Positions 14,611 through 21,381 of a stretch of 33,417 nucleotides of DNA are shown here, in pieces. Source of the DNA: Bacteroidales bacterium (GTDB lineage: Bacteria; Bacteroidota; Bacteroidia; Bacteroidales; UBA932); assembly GCA_030695305.1 (NCBI GenBank), contig JAUYTB010000341.1, positions 1 to 33,417 of the forward strand. Direction: 5' to 3'. The notes beneath the pieces were generated by a model. That model worked only from the letters and a program-made list of their open reading frames with translations, had not been told where the DNA came from and made no database searches. The position numbers and the translations under genes are program-made. Within the stretch, counting starts at the first letter, position 1, and each line of letters starts with the position of its first letter.

Positions 14611-17600
14611 ATGAAAATATACGAAACCGCGGTCAGGAAGCCGGTAACAACCGCCCTGATATTTATAGGGGTAGTAGTCTTTGGACTCTTTTCGTTCACA
14701 AGACTCTCAGTTGACCTTTACCCCGAGATTGAGCTAAATGCGGTAACAATCATGACAACATACTCGGGTGCAAGCGCAACCGATATAGAGCAGAATGTTA
14801 CCAAAAGACTTGAGATGTCGTTGAGTACGGTATCTGATCTCAAAAGAATCACCTCTACATCTAAGGATAATATATCCCTTATAACCATAGAGTTTGAGTA
14901 TGGGACAGATATGGATGAGGCGGTGAATGATATCCGGACGGTGATAGATATGCAGAGAAACTTCCTTCCGGACGATACAGAGAATCCTGTGATTCTTAAG
15001 TTTAACTCATCCATGATGCCGGTGGCATTTATATCTGCAAGAACATCTCAAAACCCTCAGGGACTCTATAAGATTCTCGAAGAGAGAGTTGCAAATCCCA
15101 TCAATAGAATAAACGGAGTTGCATCTGTCTCTATCTCCGGAGCACCTCAGAGAGAGATTCAGGTTCTTGTAGATCCTAAGAAGATGGAGGCCTACAAGCT
15201 GACTGTTGAGCAGATATCCGGACTGCTTGCAATGGAGAATAGAAATATTCCCGGTGGTAACATAGATATTGGATCTGAGACATTCTCGGTAAGGGTAGAC
15301 GGAGAGTTCAAATCGAGTGATGAGATAAGTGAGATTATCGTCGGAAGTTTTATGGGTAAAAACATCTATCTAAAGGATGTAGCTGTTGTAAAGGATACCC
15401 TTAAAGAGAGATCTACAGAGGTATACACCAACGGCGAGCGATCTGCTATGATAGTGATACAGAAGCAGTCCGGATCTAATGTAGTAGAGATAGCAGATAA
15501 AATCAATAAAGAGCTTCCAAAGATCAAAGCATCTCTTCCGCCTGATGTTCAACTGGAGATGGTGCTTGACACATCTGACTTTATAAAGAGCAGCATTAAC
15601 TCGCTCACAGAGACTGTTCTGCTGGCAGGTATCTTTGTAATGATTGTAGTTCTCTTCTTCCTGGGAAGATGGAGGGCAACATTTATAATTATTCTCACAA
15701 TTCCGGTATCCCTGATTGCTGCATTTATCTATCTGATGATAACCGGCAACACTCTTAATATAATATCGCTCAGCTCACTCTCCATAGCAATAGGGATGGT
15801 GGTGGATGACGCTATAGTGGTTCTTGAGAATATCACCTCCCATATAGAGAAGGGGAGTAAACCCAAAGATGCCGCTATCTATGCCACAAACGAGGTGGCA
15901 GTAGCTGTTGTGGCATCTACACTCACTATTGTAGCAGTATTTTTCCCTCTTACTATGGTTACAGGACTTGCAGGTATTATGTTCAAACAGCTTGGATGGA
16001 TAGTAACAATAATCATTACCGTCTCTACAATAGCGGCACTTACTCTAACACCGATGCTAAGCTCAAGGATTCTCAAAAAGAATCCAAAAAGGAGTAAGGC
16101 CTTTATGTTCTTCTATTCGCCAATTGAGAGAGGGCTCAACAACCTTGATTCATGGTATGCAAGGATGCTGGGATGGGCTCTAAAGCACAGATTCCTTGTG
16201 TTTGCCGGCTCCTTTGCCCTTTTTGTCTCCAGTATATTGCTCCTCACAAAGGTAGGAACAGACTTCTTCCCTGCATCCGATAACTCCCAAATCTCAATTA
16301 AGGTAGAGCTGCCTGTTGGGACCAGAGTTGAGCAGTCCAGAAAGCTGAATGAGTATATATACGGAAAGTGGAAAGATAAATATCCAGAGATAGAGGTACT
16401 TCAGGCATCCATGGGGCAGTCGGACGGATCAAATATATTTATGTCTCTTGGAAGTTCCGGAACTCATCTTATAACCCTAACAGCCAGATTATCTGACTCA
16501 AGAAGCCGTAAACGGGATATTTTTGAGATTTCCGACCTTATGAGAGAAGATCTTATGGCAATACCGGAGCTCTATCGCTTTGAGGTGATTCCGGGAGGGT
16601 CAAACGAGGGTATGGGCTCAGGTGGATCCAACCTGGAGCTGAATGTGTTGGGATACAACATGGATGACGCTGCAGTTGTGGCAGAGAAGGTGGCAGAGAT
16701 CATGCGCAATACACAAGGTTTACGCGATGTAAAGCTTAGCAGAGAGGATTATATGCCTCAGCTTAGAGTTCAGTTCGATCGTAAGAAGCTTGCCATGAAC
16801 GGAATCACACTAACAAGTGCGGCAACAGTGGTAAGAAACCGAATTAATGGAGTAATCACCACAAGGTATCGTGAAGATGGAGAGGAGTACGATATAGTTG
16901 TAAGGAATAGTCTTGACCACAGGTCAGATATCGAGGATATCAAATCTATACAGCTCTATAACTCCCAGGGCAGAATGATACGTCTTAGCGAGGTTGGAGA
17001 GGTACTGGAAGATTTTGCTCCGCCTTCAATTGAGCACCTGGACAGAGAGAGGGTTATAAAGGTAACCGGCTCTATCTATAACAGAGCTCTTGGAGATATA
17101 GCAAAGGAGGTTACAGCGCAGACAGATATTCTGCCACTTCCTCAAAATATAGTTATAAAGATGTCGGGATCTTACGAAGAGCAGCAGGAGTCCTTTGCAG
17201 ATATGTTAACACTTCTGTTACTTGTTGTGATGCTCACATATATAGTAATGGCTGCTCAGTTTGAGTCGTTTAGAGATCCGTTTATAATCATGTTTTCTCT
17301 CCCGTTTGCCTTTACAGGAGTTTTTGCAGCACTTTGGCTTACAGATACTTCTCTTAGTCTAATTGCACTCATTGGAGCTGTCATGCTTGTGGGTATTGTG
17401 GTGAAAAACGGAATTGTTCTGATAGACTATATTAACCTCAATAAAGAGAGGGGAATGAGTGTAATGCGCTCTGTAGTCTCCGGAGGGCGTTCGCGTCTGC
17501 GTCCGGTACTGATGACAACACTCACCACTATTCTTGGTATGCTCCCTATGGCCATAGGTATAGGGGAGGGCTCCGAGATATGGCAGCCGATGGGTATCTC

Positions 17601-17733
17601 TATTATTGGTGGGCTTACTGTCTCTACAATTCTAACTCTGGTAGTTATCCCAACGGTATATTGTTCATTCCATGCAGGAGATATTAAGAGAAAGAGGAGA
17701 GCAAATGCCAGACTTAACAAGAGTTCTAATTAA
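14611..17733 (+). CDS. RND-family multidrug efflux permease (AcrB/MexB type)
   Basis: The 1040-residue inner-membrane protein has the 12-segment, twice-repeated RND layout. The N-terminal segment is KPVTTALIFIGVVVFGLFSF, followed by a large periplasmic loop starting SVDLYPEIELNAVTIMTTYS. Proton-relay residues are present: paired aspartates in GMVVDDAIVVLENI (fourth membrane segment) and the lysine in GIVVKNGIVLIDYIN (tenth). The DD pair and overall pattern match the hydrophobe/amphiphile (HAE) pumps rather than heavy-metal pumps, but substrates cannot be inferred. It works with the adaptor and TolC-type channel encoded immediately upstream under the TetR regulator. The arrangement resembles the XepCAB system known from Porphyromonas. 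Confidence 0.96.
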   Translation: MKIYETAVRKPVTTALIFIGVVVFGLFSFTRLSVDLYPEIELNAVTIMTTYSGASATDIEQNVTKRLEMSLSTVSDLKRITSTSKDNISLITIEFEYGTDMDEAVNDIRTVIDMQRNFLPDDTENPVILKFNSSMMPVAFISARTSQNPQGLYKILEERVANPINRINGVASVSISGAPQREIQVLVDPKKMEAYKLTVEQISGLLAMENRNIPGGNIDIGSETFSVRVDGEFKSSDEISEIIVGSFMGKNIYLKDVAVVKDTLKERSTEVYTNGERSAMIVIQKQSGSNVVEIADKINKELPKIKASLPPDVQLEMVLDTSDFIKSSINSLTETVLLAGIFVMIVVLFFLGRWRATFIIILTIPVSLIAAFIYLMITGNTLNIISLSSLSIAIGMVVDDAIVVLENITSHIEKGSKPKDAAIYATNEVAVAVVASTLTIVAVFFPLTMVTGLAGIMFKQLGWIVTIIITVSTIAALTLTPMLSSRILKKNPKRSKAFMFFYSPIERGLNNLDSWYARMLGWALKHRFLVFAGSFALFVSSILLLTKVGTDFFPASDNSQISIKVELPVGTRVEQSRKLNEYIYGKWKDKYPEIEVLQASMGQSDGSNIFMSLGSSGTHLITLTARLSDSRSRKRDIFEISDLMREDLMAIPELYRFEVIPGGSNEGMGSGGSNLELNVLGYNMDDAAVVAEKVAEIMRNTQGLRDVKLSREDYMPQLRVQFDRKKLAMNGITLTSAATVVRNRINGVITTRYREDGEEYDIVVRNSLDHRSDIEDIKSIQLYNSQGRMIRLSEVGEVLEDFAPPSIEHLDRERVIKVTGSIYNRALGDIAKEVTAQTDILPLPQNIVIKMSGSYEEQQESFADMLTLLLLVVMLTYIVMAAQFESFRDPFIIMFSLPFAFTGVFAALWLTDTSLSLIALIGAVMLVGIVVKNGIVLIDYINLNKERGMSVMRSVVSGGRSRLRPVLMTTLTTILGMLPMAIGIGEGSEIWQPMGISIIGGLTVSTILTLVVIPTVYCSFHAGDIKRKRRANARLNKSSN

Positions 17734-17753
17734 CTTATAAAAACAGAAAAGCG

Positions 17754-18047
17754 ATGAAAGCAATTATGATAATATATAATCAGGCGCACTCCGCTGTTGT
17801 TATGGATATTCTCAATGGATGCAATGTGAGAGGTTTTACAAAATGGACAGATGTTCAGGGGAGGGGTTCGGTCAAGGGCGAACCCCACTACGGGACTCAT
17901 GCATGGCCCTCAAAAAACATGGCAACCATGGCTGTTGTAGAGGAGGAGATGGTTCACACTCTTACAGCAGAACTAAAGAGGTTGAATGCAGAATCGGAAG
18001 ATCAGGGACTCAGGGCTTTTGTCTGGGATGCAGACTCCGTTGTTTAG
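17754..18047 (+). CDS. Small PII-like protein linked to the RND operon
   Basis: The 97-residue protein has the beta-alpha-beta pattern of PII/CutA-like ferredoxin-fold proteins. MKAIMIIYNQAHSAVVMDIL is the first strand and helix, a long exposed loop follows (GFTKWTDVQGRGSVKGEPHY, the position of the PII T-loop), and the second half is KNMATMAVVEEEMVHTLTAE with GLRAFVWDAD at the end. It starts 20 bp after the RND permease. Small PII-like proteins beside RND pumps or transporters are known (for example DUF3240 and DUF190 families) and may bind nucleotides or metal to modulate the pump. The fold assignment is by pattern only. Confidence 0.7.
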   Translation: MKAIMIIYNQAHSAVVMDILNGCNVRGFTKWTDVQGRGSVKGEPHYGTHAWPSKNMATMAVVEEEMVHTLTAELKRLNAESEDQGLRAFVWDADSVV

Positions 18048-18067
18048 TGGTGTTTAGGGAAAGGTAT

Positions 18068-18087
18068 AAAAACCGAGTAGGTTTTTT
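18068..18087 (+). terminator. Weak rho-independent terminator after the efflux operon
   Basis: AAAAACC and GGTTTTT form a 7-bp stem with a GAGTA loop, continuing into a T-run. It lies 20 bp after the PII-like gene. The stem is mostly A-T, so termination may be partial and the thioredoxin gene could receive read-through. Confidence 0.5.
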
Positions 18088-18153
18088 AAAAAAAACATAG
18101 TAAATTAGCAGTCGTAATAAAAATCTAAGTACAAATCATTAAAATATTCTAAA

Positions 18154-18471
18154 ATGGCAATAGCAGTAAATGACTCAAATTTTAACGAAATAGTTATTAA
18201 GTCCGACAAACCTGTAGTTATTGATTTCTGGGCAACATGGTGCGGACCATGCCGTATGATATCTCCAATTATTGATGAACTGGCTGCAGAGTATGAGGGC
18301 AAAGCGGTTATAGCCAAGTGTGATGTTGACTCAAGTGAAGAGGTACCGGTAAAGTATGGAATCCGCAATATACCTACCATCCTCTTCTTTAAAAACGGTG
18401 AGTTAAAGGATAAGATCGTAGGCTCTACAACAAAATCTGCCATCGTATCCAAGATCAATGAGCTAATGTAG
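18154..18471 (+). CDS. trxA: Thioredoxin
   Basis: This 105-residue cytosolic thioredoxin reduces protein disulfides using electrons from thioredoxin reductase. The active site WCGPC is at residues 29-33 and the cis-proline loop NIPT at 72-75; the buried Asp24 before FWATW is present. There is no signal peptide, so it is not one of the periplasmic TlpA-type thioredoxins common in the phylum. It starts a run of four plus-strand genes with small gaps (27, 7 and 16 bp). The A/T-rich leader 18090-18153 has no clear TAnnTTTG box; TAAATTAG (18101-18108) is the closest. Confidence 0.96.
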   Translation: MAIAVNDSNFNEIVIKSDKPVVIDFWATWCGPCRMISPIIDELAAEYEGKAVIAKCDVDSSEEVPVKYGIRNIPTILFFKNGELKDKIVGSTTKSAIVSKINELM

Positions 18472-18498
18472 AAAAACAGCGATTTAATTCAATTTATT

Positions 18499-19095
18499 AT
18501 GAAAAGATTTACACTCATCACGATCCTGATGCTTTTTGTCTCTGTCAGTGGCTTTTCGCAGGCAAAGATAGGCATCAAAGGGGGGTTGAATTTCAACTCC
18601 TATAAGGATGTGACAGAAAATGTAGACAACACCTGGAATAATAGGACCGGATACCATTTCGGGATGACTTTCCAGACAAAAGTTCCGTTTATCGGTTTAG
18701 GACTACAGCCCGAAATTCTCTTTGTTAGAAAAGGGGTTGAAAACATTGATAATCCTGTCAATAATTTTTATTTAGATTATCTGACACTTCCTTTAAATGT
18801 ACAACTCGGTATAGATCTGCTCCTTTTTAGACCCTTTGTTATGGTAAGTCCTTATATTTCATACGCTATCGGTAAAGGAGATATGTTTTCGAATGCTGCC
18901 TGGGACGATATTAACCGATTTGACTACGGCTATGGATTGGGTGTGGGTCTTGACATATGGAAGCTGCAGATTACCGGTAAATATAACTGGGGACTTGGTA
19001 AGTTACAGGGCGCAAAAGCCAGCGATATTAACGGGCAGAATCTAAAAAATGCCAAGTTAGAGGGATTTCAGTTGTCGGTTGCACTAATGTTCTAG
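18499..19095 (+). CDS. Outer-membrane beta-barrel protein (porin-like)
   Basis: The 198-residue protein has a signal peptide (MKRFTLITILMLFVSVSGFS, then Q). The mature part is Gly/aromatic-rich alternating strands: IGIKGGLNFNSY, QPEILFVRKGVENIDNP, YLTLPLNVQLGIDLLLFRPF, GYGLGVGLDIWKLQITGKYN, ending in LQLSVALMF-like hydrophobic C-terminus with terminal Phe. This fits the eight-stranded outer-membrane beta-barrel family widespread in Bacteroidota (PorT/OMP_b-brl type). The role is unknown. It lies 27 bp after trxA and 7 bp before the LOG-family gene, so it is probably co-transcribed although functionally unrelated. Confidence 0.85.
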   Translation: MKRFTLITILMLFVSVSGFSQAKIGIKGGLNFNSYKDVTENVDNTWNNRTGYHFGMTFQTKVPFIGLGLQPEILFVRKGVENIDNPVNNFYLDYLTLPLNVQLGIDLLLFRPFVMVSPYISYAIGKGDMFSNAAWDDINRFDYGYGLGVGLDIWKLQITGKYNWGLGKLQGAKASDINGQNLKNAKLEGFQLSVALMF

Positions 19096-19102
19096 ACGGG
19101 AG

Positions 19103-19675
19103 ATGACAAAGAGAGTCTGTGTCTACTGCTCCTCAAGCAACATTTTAGAGGATAAATACATTGAGGCCGCCAGAGTTTTTGCAGAGGCGGCCTCTCTGTT
19201 AGGTTATTGTATAGTATGCGGTGGAAGCAGTATGGGACTTATGGGCGTCATAATAGATACAATGCTTAAAAATAAGGCAAGAGTTGAGGGGGCAATACCG
19301 GAGTTTATGGGAGATATGGAGATTCAGCATCCGGAGATCAAAAACCTCACCATTGTGGATACAATGAGTAAAAGAAAAGATTTTCTTCGTGAGAACACAG
19401 ACGCTGTTATTGCATTTCCCGGAGGATTGGGTACCCTGGAAGAGCTGCTGGAGACATATACACTAAAGAGGTTGGGAAAATATGATGGTGCTGTCATAAT
19501 CTTTAATCAGGATGGATACTACAATAAGCTTTTAGAACTTCTGGAGCACTTTGTAGAGAAGCGGTTTCTTAAACCGAACTATAGGGAGAGCCTTATTGTT
19601 GTAAATAGTGTAGAAGAGCTGATGAACACCATAAAGATATCAGGAAGAGAGATTCTAAGGCCGGAACACTATTAG
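19103..19675 (+). CDS. LOG-family nucleoside 5'-monophosphate phosphoribohydrolase
   Basis: The 190-residue protein belongs to the LOG (Lonely guy)/YgdH-type family that hydrolyses the N-glycosidic bond of nucleoside monophosphates, including cytokinin ribotides. The family motif PGGLGTLEE is at 106-114, the phosphate loop GGSSMGLMG at 40-48, and the paired arginine/lysine segment MSKRKDFL at 88-95. The start VCVYCSSSN is typical. In bacteria the physiological substrate is often unclear (purine salvage or nucleotide sanitation), so annotation as lysine decarboxylase, common in databases, should be avoided. It lies between an outer-membrane barrel and a prenyl synthase gene. Confidence 0.93.
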   Translation: MTKRVCVYCSSSNILEDKYIEAARVFAEAASLLGYCIVCGGSSMGLMGVIIDTMLKNKARVEGAIPEFMGDMEIQHPEIKNLTIVDTMSKRKDFLRENTDAVIAFPGGLGTLEELLETYTLKRLGKYDGAVIIFNQDGYYNKLLELLEHFVEKRFLKPNYRESLIVVNSVEELMNTIKISGREILRPEHY

Positions 19676-19691
19676 TTGTTAAAAAAAAAGT

Positions 19692-20666
19692 ATGGAGTTG
19701 AAAATAATCGAGGAGTCTGTTAAGGATGATATAGAGAGAGTTAATGCTCTTATAATAGAGACACTCTCCAGTAAGGTAGAGTTTCTTAATTCAATTAATA
19801 GCTATCTGCTATCCAATAAAGGCAAGCAGCTAAGACCTGTTTTGAGTCTTGTTGCAGCGAGAGCTTGTGGAGAGGTAAGTAAGAAAACGATCTGCTGTGC
19901 AGCTGTCTCCGAGATGATCCATACAGCAACCCTTCTTCATGACGACGTTGCAGACGACTCCTCTGTAAGGAGAGGAGCACCAACAGTACAGACAATGTTC
20001 TCCCCTGCCGCCTCAGTTCTGAGCGGAGACTATTGGCTATCTAAGGCACTATCTCTGCTCACCAGAGAGAACGACCCCAATATTCTCGCTTTTTTTACAA
20101 AAGCGGTAGAAGAACTATCCGAGGGAGAGCTCTTTCAGATGCAAAAGGCCTCATCCCTGGACACAACAGAGAGTGACTACCTCAATATTATCACAAGGAA
20201 AACATCGAGTCTCTTTGTTGCCTCTGTAGCAAGTGCAGTTTACTCTTCCGGTACGTCGGAGAAGATCATCGAGGCCATGGCAGGATATGCATATAATCTG
20301 GGAATAGCGTTTCAGATAAGGGATGATATTTTTGACTATATGCCGGAGCTGAACACCGGAAAGGAGTCCGGAGCAGACATCTGCGAAAAGAAAATTACAC
20401 TACCGCTAATTCTTGCGTTAAGAGGAGCACCGGAGAGTGAAAAATTGGAGATGATTAAAGATATAAAAGAGTCCGACTATAATGACAAGTCAATGGCTGC
20501 CAGGACTATAGAATTTGTTAAGAGATTTTCGGGAACAGATTTGGCACAAAATACCCTAACGGAGTATTGCGATTTTGCAGTAAACTCGCTGGAGATAATA
20601 AAGGAGTCACAATATAAGAGAGATCTTGCCCAAATTGCCAACTATGTTGGAACAAGGGTCTTATAG
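19692..20666 (+). CDS. Polyprenyl diphosphate synthase (octaprenyl/IspB-like)
   Basis: This trans-prenyltransferase elongates allylic diphosphates with isopentenyl diphosphate, most likely making the side chain of menaquinone. The 324 residues contain both aspartate-rich motifs: DDVADD (84-89) within MIHTATLLHDD, and DDIFDY (211-216) followed by GKESGADICEKKITLPLIL. The conserved GKQLRPVL is at 44-51. A small residue (Ala79) before the first motif agrees with a long-chain product, but chain length cannot be fixed by eye. It ends the plus-strand run; the convergent DUF3109 gene stops only 4 bp away and no terminator is seen between them. Confidence 0.92.
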   Translation: MELKIIEESVKDDIERVNALIIETLSSKVEFLNSINSYLLSNKGKQLRPVLSLVAARACGEVSKKTICCAAVSEMIHTATLLHDDVADDSSVRRGAPTVQTMFSPAASVLSGDYWLSKALSLLTRENDPNILAFFTKAVEELSEGELFQMQKASSLDTTESDYLNIITRKTSSLFVASVASAVYSSGTSEKIIEAMAGYAYNLGIAFQIRDDIFDYMPELNTGKESGADICEKKITLPLILALRGAPESEKLEMIKDIKESDYNDKSMAARTIEFVKRFSGTDLAQNTLTEYCDFAVNSLEIIKESQYKRDLAQIANYVGTRVL

Positions 20667-20670
20667 TGGG

Positions 20671-21255
20671 CTAAAAGTTTTGAGCTGCACAAATAGAGAG
20701 CTTCTCGTAGAACTCCTCTCCAAAAGCATGAATCAAAGGATTTTTTAGAAAACGGTAAACAGGGATTCCATCTCTTCTCCCTTTGGCGTATGCATCAATA
20801 CAAACATGCCACTCATGAAGATTGAGAGCAACCATACCATTTGACAAGGTTGAGACCCTAATAGGGTAGAGCCAGCATGATATGGGCTTTCTCAAAGTGC
20901 TCTCTCCCTCGTTATGAGCAAACTCAATAGCACAAAAGCAGTTATCATCCTTATCGAAGAGAGTGTATGCGCACTCCTCTCCACCAATCAGCGGGGTAAC
21001 AAGATCGTCGTCAAGATCACGCACAGAGATCCCCTGCTCCTCTATTGTCCGGATACCCTCCGGCCTTAGATACTTTGAGATTTTTGAGTACTCCTTCTCT
21101 ATGAGCGTTCGCTCACCATCTTCCAGGGGAGCTCCGCTGTCGCCAATAATACAACAGGCACCACGGCATCTAGGGATATCACAGAAGAACTTCTCGGTGA
21201 ATATAGAAGATGAGATTAAAAAGTTATCAATCTCAATTATAGTTGGGTTTACCAT
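20671..21255 (-). CDS. DUF3109-family cysteine-rich protein
   Basis: The 194-residue protein matches the DUF3109 family common in Bacteroidota. It has a Cys cluster near the N-terminus (Cys25, Cys30, Cys34, Cys35 in FFCDIPRCRGACC) and further Cys in EECAYTL, NCFCAIEFA and ISCWLYPIR, spaced as for a metal or Fe-S site similar to YkgJ-type proteins. No signal peptide or membrane segment is present. No function is established. It is convergent with the prenyl synthase gene. Upstream, between it and the M16 peptidase, lies an unusual hairpin (21292-21337), and no clear promoter box is visible. Confidence 0.9.
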   Translation of the reverse strand: MVNPTIIEIDNFLISSSIFTEKFFCDIPRCRGACCIIGDSGAPLEDGERTLIEKEYSKISKYLRPEGIRTIEEQGISVRDLDDDLVTPLIGGEECAYTLFDKDDNCFCAIEFAHNEGESTLRKPISCWLYPIRVSTLSNGMVALNLHEWHVCIDAYAKGRRDGIPVYRFLKNPLIHAFGEEFYEKLSICAAQNF

Positions 21256-21291
21256 ATCTTAAACAACTCTTTAACGGTACTTTTTTAATAA

Positions 21292-21337
21292 TACCGGCAG
21301 TTACTGTGAGTTTAGATATCTGCAGTAACTACCGGTA
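21292..21337. repeat. 15-bp inverted repeat with 16-nt loop between DUF3109 and M16 genes
   Basis: Arms 21292-21306 (taccggcagttactg) and 21323-21337 (cagtaactaccggta) are complementary at 14 of 15 positions. There is no T-run on either side, so it is not a standard terminator. It could be an RNA hairpin in the leader of DUF3109, a weak terminator of the M16 transcript or a protein-binding site. Confidence 0.65.
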
Positions 21338-21381
21338 AATTTGATCCAAATTAAAACTGATTGATTAATTCAATTCAGCTG

